A stretch of DNA of 48,151 nt, taken from the NCBI RefSeq assembly GCF_017312725.1, contig NZ_BOPO01000123.1:1-48151 (forward strand), read 5' to 3'. How positions within the stretch are numbered: position 1 is the stretch's first letter; the number at the start of each line of letters is the position of its first letter. The stretch comes from Actinocatenispora comari. GTDB taxonomy: Bacteria; Actinomycetota; Actinomycetes; Mycobacteriales; Micromonosporaceae. Under the pieces are notes generated by a model. That model was not told the origin of the DNA and made no database searches. It saw nothing but the letters and a program-made list of their open reading frames with translations. This document shows, piece after piece, positions 16,583 through 25,455 of this stretch. A program made the position numbers and the translations under genes.

Positions 16583-16614
16583 GGTGGAAGTCGGGCGTAT
16601 CGTGGTCTTCCACC
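16583..16614. promoter_or_regulatory. Inverted repeat upstream of the GGDEF-EAL gene
   Basis: GGTGGAAG (16583-16590) and CTTCCACC (16607-16614) are perfect 8-bp arms separated by 16 bases, ending 46 bases before the GGDEF-EAL start. The spacer holds the AT-richer GTATCG. It could be an operator or a leader hairpin; no regulator is identified. Confidence 0.4.
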
Positions 16615-16660
16615 GGTGCCGCTCGCCGTGGTACCGGCAGCCGGCGTCGGGGGGTAGCGC

Positions 16661-19600
16661 ATGGCCGCACGGCCGGAGCTGACCTGGCGGCTGGCCGCCG
16701 GGTACTCGGCGTGGATGGTGGTGCTCGCCGCCGGATACTTCGCCCGCCCCGACTGGCACCTGGTCACCTGGGGGTTGATCGGCCTCACCTGCGTCGGCGG
16801 CATCATCGCCGGCATCGTGCTGTACCGACCGGCGCGGATCTGGCCGTGGCTGCTGCTGGCCGCCGCCAACCTGGCCTACAGCTCCGGCGACACCGTCTAC
16901 AACGTGCTCACCACCTACTTCGGCGCGGTGAACCCCTACCCGTCCGCCGCCGACGTGCTGTACCTCGCCACCTATCCGCTGTTCGCGATCGGTCTCACCG
17001 GTTTCAACCGGTACCGCACCGGCCGCGACATGGGTGCGGTGATCGACGCGCTGATCGTCACCGGTGGCGTCGCCCTGCTGTCCTGGGTGTTCCTGATCCG
17101 TCCGTTGCGCGCCGAGGACGATCCGCTCAGCCGCATCGTCGGCATGGCGTACCCGCTGGGCGACGTGCTGATGCTGCTGATGCTGGCGCGGCTGGTGTTC
17201 TCCCCGGACGGCATCCGCAACCCGTCCGTACGGCTGCTGACCATCGGCACCGCCGGCATCCTCGGCTCCGACGTGGTGTACGGACTGCTGCAGCTCAACG
17301 GCCGCTGGGCGGTCGGCAGCGGCGTCGACATCGGCTGGCTGCTGTTCTACTGGGCCTGGGGGCTCGCCGCCCTGTGGCCGTCCATGGTGGGCCTCACCAG
17401 ACCGTTGCCGCACAAACCGGCCGGCCTGCTCCCGCTGTACCGGCTGATCCTGATCAGCGCCGCGGCACTGATCCCGCCGGTGCTGTTGCTGGTCGAGGTG
17501 GTCATCCACGACCAGTCGTTCATCCGGGCCGGCATCGGCGCGACGATCGTGCTGTTCACGCTGGTCATCCTGCGGCTGGCCGGGGTGGTCCGGACGCATC
17601 GACGGGCGGTGGAACGCGAGCGTGCGCTGCGGGCCTCCGCCGCCGACCTGGTCGGCGCCCTGGACCACGGTCAGATCCGGGACCGGATGCAGCAGGCGGT
17701 CGGCCGGCTGGTACCCGCCGGCGTCCCGCACCGGACCCTCGCCGCGGTCGGCCGCGACGACCGGATGGTGGAGGTCACCGACGATCCGGAACCGCTGACC
17801 TGGCCACGCGGCAGCATCGCCGCCGTCCGGGAGGTGCGGCTCGGCGAGACACCGACGACCATCACGCCGGCCGCCGGGCTGCCGGCGCCGCTGGCCGACC
17901 GGTTCCGCGGCTCCGGCAGCGTACTGATCTGCGCGCTCGCCGCGCAACGCGTGTCGGCGACGCAGCCGGGCGGGGTGCTGATGGTCGGAGCGGACAAGGT
18001 GGCGCTCGCCGCGAGCCAGGACGCGCTGGAGACGCTCGCCGCGCAGATCGCGCTCGCGGTCGGCCGGGTCGATCTCGCCGAGGAGGTCGGCCGGCGCAAG
18101 AGCGAGGCGTACTTCCGGACCCTGGTGCACAACTCGTTCGACGTCATCCTGATCGTCGACGAGGGCGACATCGTGCGGTACGCGAGCCCGTCGGCGGCGG
18201 CGATGTTCGGCGAGCCGCCGCTGCCCGGGCAGCCGCTGCCGGAGCTGGTCGGGGGTACCGACCGGGGCCGGGTGGTGGCCTCGCTGGGCCGGATGCGCGC
18301 GTACGACTCGGCCGAGGGACACGAGGAGTGGCGGCTGTCGGCCGACAGCGACGGCGAGGTCTTCTGGGAGGTCCGCTACGCCAACCTGCGTTCCGATCCG
18401 ACGGTCAAGGGGCTGGTGTTGACCCTGCGCGACGTCACCGCGCGTCGCCGGCTGGAGGCCGAGCTGCGGCACCGGGCGTTCCACGACCCGCTGACCGGCC
18501 TCGCGAACCGGCCGCTGTTCGCCGACCGGGTGGCGCACGCGCTGGCCCGCTCCCGGCGTACCGGCAAGCTCGCCGCGGTGATGTTCGTCGACCTGGACGA
18601 CTTCAAGATCGTCAACGACACGCTGGGACACTCGGCCGGCGACGGGCTGCTGGTCGCGGTCGCCAACCGGCTCGCCGGTTCGGTCCGCAGCGCCGACACC
18701 GCGGCCCGACTGGGCGGCGACGAGTTCGCGCTGCTGCTGGAGGACGTCGACTCGGTGGCCGACCTGGAACGCATCGCCGCCGGGCTCACCGACACGCTGG
18801 CCCTGCCGTACACGCTGACCGACGGGACCACCCGGGCCACCGCCAGCGTCGGGATCGCCACCTCCGCCGAGTCCGGCGACGTGGACGAGATGCTGCGGCA
18901 CGCCGACCTCGCGGTGTACGCGGCGAAGGCCGCCGGCCGCCGCCAGTGGTGCCGGTTCCAGCCGGAGCTGCACACCGGGATGCTGGAGAGCCGGGCGCTG
19001 TCCGCGCAGCTGGAGGAGGCGGTGCGCGGCGACGAGTTCCGGCTGAGCTACCAGCCGATCGTGGAACTGGCCGACGACCGGATCGTGGCGATGGAGGCGC
19101 TCGCCCGCTGGCCCACCCGGCGGCACGGCGTGGTGCTGCCGGAGCGGTTCATCACGCTGGCCGAGGAGACCGGGCACATCGTGCAGCTCGGCGCCTGGGT
19201 GCTGCAGCGCGCCACCGCCGACCTGGCCGGCTGGCGGCGCGCCGGCAACTGGCCGACCCCGCCGTACGTCAGCGTCAACGTCTCGGCCCGGCAGCTGCAC
19301 GACGGCGGGTTCGTCGCCGGGGTCCGCGCGGCGCTGGACTCCGCGCAGCTGCCCGGCGAGGCGCTGGTACTGGAGCTGACCGAGAGCGTGCTGATGGGCC
19401 GGCACGACCAGGTCGAGGCCGACCTGCGCGCGTTGAAGGCGCTCGGGGTGCGGCTGGCCATCGACGACTTCGGCACCGGGTACTCCTCGCTGAGCTACCT
19501 GCGCGAGCTGCCGATCGACGTGATCAAGATCGACAAGTCGTTCGTCCGCGGGATCGCCCGCAACCAGCAGGATCTGCGCCTGATGGAGGGCATCATCCGG

Positions 19601-19768
19601 ATCACCGACACGTTCGGGGTGCAGCTGATCGCCGAGGGCATCGAGACCGCGCAGCAGCGCGACCTGCTCATCGAGATCGGCTGCGGATTCGGCCAGGGGT
19701 ACCTGTTCTCCAAGCCGGTGCCGCCGGGCGAGGCGCAGCGGCTGCTCGCCGCCTCCAACGACCGATGA
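16661..19768 (+). CDS. Membrane GAF/PAS-GGDEF-EAL cyclic-di-GMP protein
   Basis: The 1035-residue protein has about nine to ten N-terminal helices (residues 8-310), a GAF-like region (about 340-470), a PAS domain (about 485-600, FRTLVHNSFDVILIVDE), then GGDEF and EAL. The diguanylate cyclase signature is intact (RLGGDEF, G685-F689; NDTLGHSAGDGLL). The phosphodiesterase domain keeps the EAL motif (E812-L814), ELTES, DDFGTGYSSL, KIDKSF, AEGIET and QGYLFSKP, so both activities are possible. It resembles streptomycete RmdA/RmdB/CdgA-type proteins that set c-di-GMP during development. The oxoamine synthase gene follows 29 bases downstream. Confidence 0.92.
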   Translation: MAARPELTWRLAAGYSAWMVVLAAGYFARPDWHLVTWGLIGLTCVGGIIAGIVLYRPARIWPWLLLAAANLAYSSGDTVYNVLTTYFGAVNPYPSAADVLYLATYPLFAIGLTGFNRYRTGRDMGAVIDALIVTGGVALLSWVFLIRPLRAEDDPLSRIVGMAYPLGDVLMLLMLARLVFSPDGIRNPSVRLLTIGTAGILGSDVVYGLLQLNGRWAVGSGVDIGWLLFYWAWGLAALWPSMVGLTRPLPHKPAGLLPLYRLILISAAALIPPVLLLVEVVIHDQSFIRAGIGATIVLFTLVILRLAGVVRTHRRAVERERALRASAADLVGALDHGQIRDRMQQAVGRLVPAGVPHRTLAAVGRDDRMVEVTDDPEPLTWPRGSIAAVREVRLGETPTTITPAAGLPAPLADRFRGSGSVLICALAAQRVSATQPGGVLMVGADKVALAASQDALETLAAQIALAVGRVDLAEEVGRRKSEAYFRTLVHNSFDVILIVDEGDIVRYASPSAAAMFGEPPLPGQPLPELVGGTDRGRVVASLGRMRAYDSAEGHEEWRLSADSDGEVFWEVRYANLRSDPTVKGLVLTLRDVTARRRLEAELRHRAFHDPLTGLANRPLFADRVAHALARSRRTGKLAAVMFVDLDDFKIVNDTLGHSAGDGLLVAVANRLAGSVRSADTAARLGGDEFALLLEDVDSVADLERIAAGLTDTLALPYTLTDGTTRATASVGIATSAESGDVDEMLRHADLAVYAAKAAGRRQWCRFQPELHTGMLESRALSAQLEEAVRGDEFRLSYQPIVELADDRIVAMEALARWPTRRHGVVLPERFITLAEETGHIVQLGAWVLQRATADLAGWRRAGNWPTPPYVSVNVSARQLHDGGFVAGVRAALDSAQLPGEALVLELTESVLMGRHDQVEADLRALKALGVRLAIDDFGTGYSSLSYLRELPIDVIKIDKSFVRGIARNQQDLRLMEGIIRITDTFGVQLIAEGIETAQQRDLLIEIGCGFGQGYLFSKPVPPGEAQRLLAASNDR

Positions 19769-19797
19769 CCGACCCGACCCCCAGGAAGGACACCGCC

Positions 19798-21015
19798 ATG
19801 GCCCTCCCCTCGACCCGCTGGCCGGACCTCGCCGAGCTGCAGCGGACCCACCCGATGTGCGACGCGGTGATCGACGAGATCGACGGCCGCCGGATCAGGA
19901 TCGGCGACGACTGGCTGATCGACTTCGCCTCCTGCAACTACCTCGGCTTCGACCTGGAACCGGAGATCCAGGCCGCGATCGCACCGGCGGTGCGCCGCTG
20001 GGGCACCCACCCGAGCTGGTCCCGGCTGCTCGGCAGCCCGCGCCTGTACGTCGACGTCGAGGACCGGCTGACCGAGCTGCTGCACGCCCCCGACGTGCTC
20101 GCACTGCCCACCATCACGCTCATCCACGACGCGGTCGTACCGGCGCTGGCCGCCGGCGGCACCGTGTTCGTCGAGGCCCGCGGCCACCGTTCCCTCTACG
20201 ACGCGGCGAAGGCGGCGACCACCACCGGCGCCACCCTGCAACGCTTCCGCGCCGAGGACCTGGACGGGCTGCGTACCGCACTGGCGCGGGCCGCGGCGCC
20301 GCGTCTGGTATGCCTGGACGGGGTCAACAGCATGACCGGCAACCTGCCGGACCTGGCGGACATCGCCGCGGTCTGCGCCCGCTACGACGCCACCTGCTAC
20401 GTCGACGACGCGCACGGCTTCGGCGTGATCGGTGAGCGGCAGCCGGGCGAGACCAGCCCGTACGGGATGCGCGGCAACAGCGTGCTGCGCCACCTCGACG
20501 TGGGCTACGACCACGTGATCCTCGTCGGCGGCTGCTCGAAGGCGTACTCGTCGCTGCTGGCGTTCCTCGCGCTGCCCACGCCGGTCAAGGAGCACCTGAA
20601 GATCGCGGCCGCCCCGTACCTGTACTCCGGGCCGTCGCCGACCGCGTCGCTGGCGACCGTGCTCGCCGGGCTGGACGTCAACGAGCGGCGCGGCGACGCG
20701 CTGCGCGCCGACCTGTACCGGCGCACCGCCCGGGTGCTCGACACGGTACGGACGCTGGGGCTGGTCACGCCGAACCGCAGCGGGCTGCCGGTGATCGAGC
20801 TGCCGATCGGCGCCGCCGGGATCGCCGAGGTGGGCCAGTTCCTGTACGACCGCGGCATCTACGTCACGCTCGCGCCCTACCCGCTGGTACCGCGGGACGA
20901 GGTCGGCGTCCGCATCCAGGTCACCGCGGCCAACACCGACGCCGAGATCGACACGCTCAACGCCGTGCTGATCGAGCTGGCGGACCGCTTCAAGCTGCCC
21001 CGGGAGCAGGCATGA
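19798..21015 (+). CDS. PLP-dependent alpha-oxoamine synthase-like enzyme
   Basis: The 405-residue protein has fold-type-I PLP features of the oxoamine synthase family (BioF, Kbl, SPT, CqsA): FASCNYLGFDLEPEI near 43-57, SRLLGSPRLYVDVEDRL, a PLP-stacking H130 (GHRSLYDAAK), D203/H206 in YVDDAHGFG and the Schiff-base lysine K248 in GGCSKAYSS. These enzymes condense an amino acid with an acyl-CoA and lose CO2. The usual glycine-rich GY.AN segment is replaced by LPTITLIHDAVV, so it is a divergent member. No biotin genes are nearby, so BioF is unlikely. AGGAAGGA precedes the ATG. The stop overlaps the methyltransferase start (ATGA), which suggests a two-step pathway. Confidence 0.82.
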   Translation: MALPSTRWPDLAELQRTHPMCDAVIDEIDGRRIRIGDDWLIDFASCNYLGFDLEPEIQAAIAPAVRRWGTHPSWSRLLGSPRLYVDVEDRLTELLHAPDVLALPTITLIHDAVVPALAAGGTVFVEARGHRSLYDAAKAATTTGATLQRFRAEDLDGLRTALARAAAPRLVCLDGVNSMTGNLPDLADIAAVCARYDATCYVDDAHGFGVIGERQPGETSPYGMRGNSVLRHLDVGYDHVILVGGCSKAYSSLLAFLALPTPVKEHLKIAAAPYLYSGPSPTASLATVLAGLDVNERRGDALRADLYRRTARVLDTVRTLGLVTPNRSGLPVIELPIGAAGIAEVGQFLYDRGIYVTLAPYPLVPRDEVGVRIQVTAANTDAEIDTLNAVLIELADRFKLPREQA

Positions 21016-21749
21016 CCGCGGAGCCACGGCGCAACGCCGACGCGGACTGGGACGCCTGGCCGGTCGAGCAGTACCTGGCCGAGAACTACCGCACCCTGCA
21101 TCCCAGCGACGCGGCGGTGATCGCCGCGCATTCGGCGCTGTACCAACGGATCGAGCCCGGGTCGCTGCACCGCACGGTGGAGTTCGGCGCCGGGCCCAAC
21201 CTGTACCCGCTGCTGCTGGCCGCGGCGGCGAGCCGGCACATCGACGCGGTCGAGCCGGGCGCCGCCGGGGTGGCGTACCTGCGGCGTGCCCTGGCGGACG
21301 GACCGGAGCCGAGCTGGCAGCCGTTCTACGCGGAGTGCCGGCGGCTCGACCCGGCGCTGCCGGCGACCATGCGGGAGGCACTGTCGGTGGTGCACGTGCA
21401 CCGCGCGCCGCTGACCGCGCCGCCGGCCCCGCCGTACGACCTGGCGTCGATGCACTTCGTCGCGGAGAGCGTGACCGCCGAGCCGGCCGAGTTCCGGTCG
21501 CTGTGCGACAGCTACGTCGCCGCGGTACGCCCGGGCGGGTACCTGGTGGCGGCGTTCATGGCCGGGATGCCGACGTACCGGCTGGGCGACGGATCGGTCT
21601 GGCCCGGGCTGCCGGTCACCGCCGAGACGCTGCACGAGGTGTTCGAGCCGCTGGTCGACGACCTGCAGATCACCGCCGTCGGGCGCGACGACACCCTGCC
21701 GGCCTACGGTGACGAGGGCATGCTCGTCCTGCACGCCCGCCGCCGCTGA
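21012..21749 (+). CDS. SAM-dependent methyltransferase-like protein
   Basis: The 245-residue protein has a class-I methyltransferase motif I at TVEFGAGPNLYPLLLAAA (about 55-72), an acidic IDAVEPG after the second strand, and YDLASMHFVAESVTAEP at the motif IV/V position. Residues PGGYLVAAFMAG form the usual post-motif. The glycine loop resembles the NNMT/PNMT/TEMT small-molecule N-methyltransferase group, an assignment made by eye. The ATG overlaps the stop of the oxoamine synthase gene. The amine or ketone made by that enzyme is the obvious candidate substrate, but this is inference. Confidence 0.7.
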   Translation: MTAEPRRNADADWDAWPVEQYLAENYRTLHPSDAAVIAAHSALYQRIEPGSLHRTVEFGAGPNLYPLLLAAAASRHIDAVEPGAAGVAYLRRALADGPEPSWQPFYAECRRLDPALPATMREALSVVHVHRAPLTAPPAPPYDLASMHFVAESVTAEPAEFRSLCDSYVAAVRPGGYLVAAFMAGMPTYRLGDGSVWPGLPVTAETLHEVFEPLVDDLQITAVGRDDTLPAYGDEGMLVLHARRR

Positions 21750-21799
21750 CCCTGCCGGCCACCACCGCGGCGGCGCACCGATTGCGCCGCCCGGCGATC

Positions 21800-24295
21800 A
21801 TGGATGGCGTGCCCGCCCGCCGCCGCTGGTTCGTCGTCTCCGTCGTCCTCGCCGCCACGTCGATCGGGCTCTACCTGCTCGGCGGCTACCTCTACCGGCG
21901 CGGGCTGAGCCAGGCCGACCAGCTGGCCAGCGTCGGCGCGTTCTTCCTGGCGCTGCTCGCGTTGCTCGGCCCGCTGGTGCTGCGACTGGTGGGCTGGACT
22001 CGCCGCCCGCCGCCGCTCACCGACGTCGACGTGCCCGCCATCCTCGACCAGCTGGCCGCCGACCTGGACGCCCGCTGGGCGGGCGAGGAACGCATTCGCC
22101 GCATCCACGACCCGGCACCGCTCACGGTGCGCTGGCGGCGCACCGATGGTGCCGACCACGCCGGCTCGCTCGCCGAGGAGTACCTGCGCGCCGAACCGGC
22201 CCGGCTGGTCGTGCTCGGTGCGCCGGGAGCGGGCAAGAGCGTCCTGGTGATCCGCCTGCTGCGGGAGCTGCTGGCCCGCCGACCGGGCGGCCGGGTGCCG
22301 GTGATCGTCCCGGCGACCGGCTGGGACACCGGATCCGAGCTGGACGAGTGGCTGGCGGCGGAACTGGGCCGCGGGCACCCCGGGCTGTCCCGGCCGGTCC
22401 GCACCGCGACCGGCACCCGTACGACGGTCGCCGCGATGCTGGTGACCGGCGGCCACGTCCTGCCGATCATCGACGGGCTGGACGAGGTACCGCCGACCCG
22501 ACACCCGACGCTGATCGCCCGGATCAACGACGCCGGCTCCACCACGCCGCTGGTGGTCACCTGCCGCACCGAGCAGTACCGGGTCGCGATCGAGCACGGC
22601 GGGCGGCCGATCGGCCGGGCCACCGAGGTCGAGCTGCGCCCGGTCGACCCGGACCAGCAGCGCGCCTACCTGTCCGAGGCGACGGCGGTGGTACCGGCGG
22701 ACCGGTGGTCGGCGGTGTTCGATCGGCTGCGGGACGAACCCGACGGTCCGCTCGCCCGGGCGCTCAGCACCCCGCTGATGCTCTGGCTGGCCCGCACCGC
22801 GTACGAGTCGCCGGCCAGCTCGCCGAGTGTCCTGGCCGACCGGGACGCGCTGCCGGACCGGGACGGCATCGAGGGCCACCTGCTCGACACGTTCGTCGCC
22901 GCCGCGTATCGCTCCGGCACACCGCGGGCGTGGCCACCGGGCCGGATCGGTCGCTGGCTCGGGTTCCTCGCCACCCAGGCCGACGGCGCGCGTACCGGTG
23001 GGCTCACCTGGTGGCAGCTGCGGCGCGGCATGCCCGCCGGCCGGATGCTGTGGCGGGCGATCCGGTTCGGTCTCGCGGCCGGCCTGGTGTGGGGGTTGGC
23101 CGGGCTGCTGACCGGCATCGTCGACGCTGCCGCGCGGGGACGCCCGGGCACGGCGCTCGGCGCGCTGCTGGGCGGCCCGCTGGGTACGCCGTTGCGGGCG
23201 GAGCTGGCGCTGCTCACCGCGGGAAGCAGCGAGCGGTACGCGGATCGCGGCTGGGCATGGACCACCGTGCAGCTGCGCAGCGCCCCGGTACTCGCCGTCG
23301 TCCTGCTGGCCGCCTTCGTCGCGGTCATGGTCGAGCTGGTGGCGGAGGATGCCGAGCCGGTGCCGCGGCAGCTGCGGTGCTCGGCCGCCCGGGTACCGGA
23401 ACGGTGGCTGTCCGGTGTCGTCGGCTCCGTGTTCCTGGTGACGGGCCCACCGTTCCTGGCGCTGATGCTGTACGAGCCGCAGACGGCGGCTGCACTCGTC
23501 GCCGCGACCCTGGCGCACGGGCCTGGCATCGCCGGTGCGACCGTCCTGCTGGGACTGCTCGCGCCGCTCGGGCTCCGGCGGCCGGGCCGGTTCGTGCTCG
23601 CGCCGGCCGACGACCGGGCCGCCGACCCGCTGGCGGTGGCGCGGGCCGATCGGCGCGCCGACCTCGCCGACTCGGTGCTCGGTGCGATCGCGCTGGTCGG
23701 CCTCACCGCACTGTACGCGGGGCCGATCGTCGTGCTGTTCGTCGCCGGTTACACCGCGGTCATGCTGCCGTTGCGGCTCCTGCTGGGCGGCTCGTCCTCC
23801 GCGCCGTCCCAGGCGTACCTGTCGGCCCGGCTGTGGCTCGCCCTGCGCGGGCGGCTGCCGTGGCGCACGCTCGACTTCCTGTCCGACGCGCACCGCCGCG
23901 GCGTGCTGCGCCAGGTCGGCACCGAGTACCAGTTCCGGCACGAGCGGCTGCGCGTCCGGCTGCGGGACGACTACCAGCGGTCCCGCTGGTACGAGCGGGT
24001 CGTCCCGGCGGCACTGGCCGCGGTGCCGCCGCGGTGGGCGTGGGCGGCGACGGCCGCCCGGCGGTGGGCGGCGGCACCGGCGGCGCAGCGCGAGGCGTAC
24101 CAGCGGTTCCTCGCCGCGTCGTCGGCGCGCCCGGGCTGGCCGGTCGGGTGGCCGGCGCGCCCGGACGACGCGGACGACGACTTCTGGGGCTCGCTCACCG
24201 TCGACACGGCGACGCTCACCGAGCGCGCGGTCGCCGCCGCCCGACACCGGAGCCGCTCGCCGGGGTCGTGGCAGGCGGGCCGGAGCGACCGGTGA
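21800..24295 (+). CDS. Membrane-anchored NACHT-domain NTPase (STAND family)
   Basis: The approximately 831-residue protein begins with two helices (about 10-60), then a NACHT NTPase: Walker A GAPGAGKS (140-147) and the diagnostic Walker B IIDGLDEV (D225, D228, E229), followed by VVTCRTEQYR (sensor) and ALSTPLMLWLARTAYE. A C-terminal region holds several membrane segments (about 410-640), and FLSDAHRRGVLRQVGTEYQFRHERLRVRLRDDY closes the helical NACHT-associated part. Such membrane NACHT proteins are abundant in actinomycetes; some bacterial NACHT proteins are antiphage, but none of this layout is assigned with confidence. Starts at 21782 (TTG), 21800 (ATG) and 21809 (GTG) are possible; none has a clear ribosome site. 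Confidence 0.85.
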   Translation: MDGVPARRRWFVVSVVLAATSIGLYLLGGYLYRRGLSQADQLASVGAFFLALLALLGPLVLRLVGWTRRPPPLTDVDVPAILDQLAADLDARWAGEERIRRIHDPAPLTVRWRRTDGADHAGSLAEEYLRAEPARLVVLGAPGAGKSVLVIRLLRELLARRPGGRVPVIVPATGWDTGSELDEWLAAELGRGHPGLSRPVRTATGTRTTVAAMLVTGGHVLPIIDGLDEVPPTRHPTLIARINDAGSTTPLVVTCRTEQYRVAIEHGGRPIGRATEVELRPVDPDQQRAYLSEATAVVPADRWSAVFDRLRDEPDGPLARALSTPLMLWLARTAYESPASSPSVLADRDALPDRDGIEGHLLDTFVAAAYRSGTPRAWPPGRIGRWLGFLATQADGARTGGLTWWQLRRGMPAGRMLWRAIRFGLAAGLVWGLAGLLTGIVDAAARGRPGTALGALLGGPLGTPLRAELALLTAGSSERYADRGWAWTTVQLRSAPVLAVVLLAAFVAVMVELVAEDAEPVPRQLRCSAARVPERWLSGVVGSVFLVTGPPFLALMLYEPQTAAALVAATLAHGPGIAGATVLLGLLAPLGLRRPGRFVLAPADDRAADPLAVARADRRADLADSVLGAIALVGLTALYAGPIVVLFVAGYTAVMLPLRLLLGGSSSAPSQAYLSARLWLALRGRLPWRTLDFLSDAHRRGVLRQVGTEYQFRHERLRVRLRDDYQRSRWYERVVPAALAAVPPRWAWAATAARRWAAAPAAQREAYQRFLAASSARPGWPVGWPARPDDADDDFWGSLTVDTATLTERAVAAARHRSRSPGSWQAGRSDR

Positions 24296-24304
24296 CGGCG
24301 GCGG

Positions 24305-25351
24305 TCAGCCGGGCAGCAGCGCGACCTTGCCGCGGTGGCCGGTGTCGGCGACGCGGTAGGCGGTGGCGGCGTCGGCGAGGTCGAACCGGTCGGTGACCAC
24401 GACCTCGGGGTGCAGCCGCCAGCGGGCCAGCCGGTCGAGCAGCTCGGCCATCCGGTACGTGCTGGTCACCCAGGACCCGTGCACGGTCAGCTGCCGGTGC
24501 AGCAGCAGCGGGCTCGCCTCGACGTCGAGCCGGGCGCCCTCGCCGAGCAGGACGACCCGTCCGCGGCGGGCGGTGCCGCGGACCGCGAGGGTGCGGCCGG
24601 CGGTGGCACCGGAGCAGTCCACCGCCACCTCGCAGCCCGCTCCCCCGGTCAGCTCCGCGATCGCGGTGTCCGCCGCATCGACGGTCACCGCGTGGTCGAT
24701 CGCACCCAGCTCCAGGGCGGCGGAGAGCCGGCGTTCGTCGACGTCGACGCCGATCCGCAGCGGCGCACCGAGCCGGCCGCCGAGCAGCCCGACCGCCTGC
24801 CCCACCGGGCCGAGCCCGACCACCAGCAACCGGTCCGCACCGCAGACCGCGGCGCGGCACAGCCCCTCGTACGCGGTGCCGAAACCGCACGCGACGCAGG
24901 CACCGTCCACCATGGACAGTTCCGGGGGCAGCGGCAGGCAGTCGCGCGCCTGTGCCAGCAGGAACTGCGCGTGCCCGCCGTCGCGCTGCCAGCCGTACGC
25001 GGCGCGCTCCGGCGAGGTGCAGCTGATCTGGTACCCGAGCCGGCAGTCGGCGCACCGCCCGCACCCGCTGATGTGGTAGACCACCACCCGGTCGTCCACC
25101 GCCAGCCCGCGCACCTGCGGCCCGACCTCGACCACGGTGCCGGCCGGCTCGTGCCCGGCGATCACGTCCTGGTACGCCTCCGGGCCGGCGCCGAGGTGCT
25201 CCCGGTAGATGGCGCGCAGGTCGCTGCCGCAGATCGTGGAGGCGCCCACCCGCAGCAGCACCTGACCCGGCCCGGGCACCGGTACCGGCACCGAAGCGAG
25301 ACGCACGGTGCTCCCGCCCGGCAGGTACACCCCGGTCATCGTCTCGCCCAT
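24305..25351 (-). CDS. Zinc-dependent medium-chain alcohol/polyol dehydrogenase
   Basis: The 348-residue MDR protein has a catalytic zinc site C41 (TICGSD) with H67/E68 (GHEPAG), and a complete structural zinc loop C97, C100, C103, C111. The Rossmann motif is GLGPVGQAVG, followed by an acidic DVDERR that favours NAD. This layout fits threonine, sorbitol or other secondary-alcohol dehydrogenases. GGGAGG five bases before the ATG at 25351 fixes the start; a further in-frame extension upstream lacks such a site. It is followed closely by the convergent NACHT gene. The substrate is not determined. Confidence 0.88.
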   Translation of the reverse strand: MGETMTGVYLPGGSTVRLASVPVPVPGPGQVLLRVGASTICGSDLRAIYREHLGAGPEAYQDVIAGHEPAGTVVEVGPQVRGLAVDDRVVVYHISGCGRCADCRLGYQISCTSPERAAYGWQRDGGHAQFLLAQARDCLPLPPELSMVDGACVACGFGTAYEGLCRAAVCGADRLLVVGLGPVGQAVGLLGGRLGAPLRIGVDVDERRLSAALELGAIDHAVTVDAADTAIAELTGGAGCEVAVDCSGATAGRTLAVRGTARRGRVVLLGEGARLDVEASPLLLHRQLTVHGSWVTSTYRMAELLDRLARWRLHPEVVVTDRFDLADAATAYRVADTGHRGKVALLPG

Positions 25352-25455
25352 GCGCCCTCCCACCTCGCCGGCCCCGAGGGCCCGCATCCGTGCAGCCGCC
25401 ACGGCCCTCCCATCGACCCTAGGGTCCGTACCGGCCGGTGGCGGTGTGCAGGTGG

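Noticed and set aside
15943-19797. Long N-terminal extension of the oxoamine synthase frame
   Set aside because: It runs antisense to MMPL and out of frame through the GGDEF-EAL gene; the ATG at 19798 has a ribosome site and a normal start.
19798-21015. BioF (8-amino-7-oxononanoate synthase) as a firm call
   Set aside because: The catalytic residues fit the family, but the GY.AN segment is absent and no biotin genes are present; only the superfamily was called.
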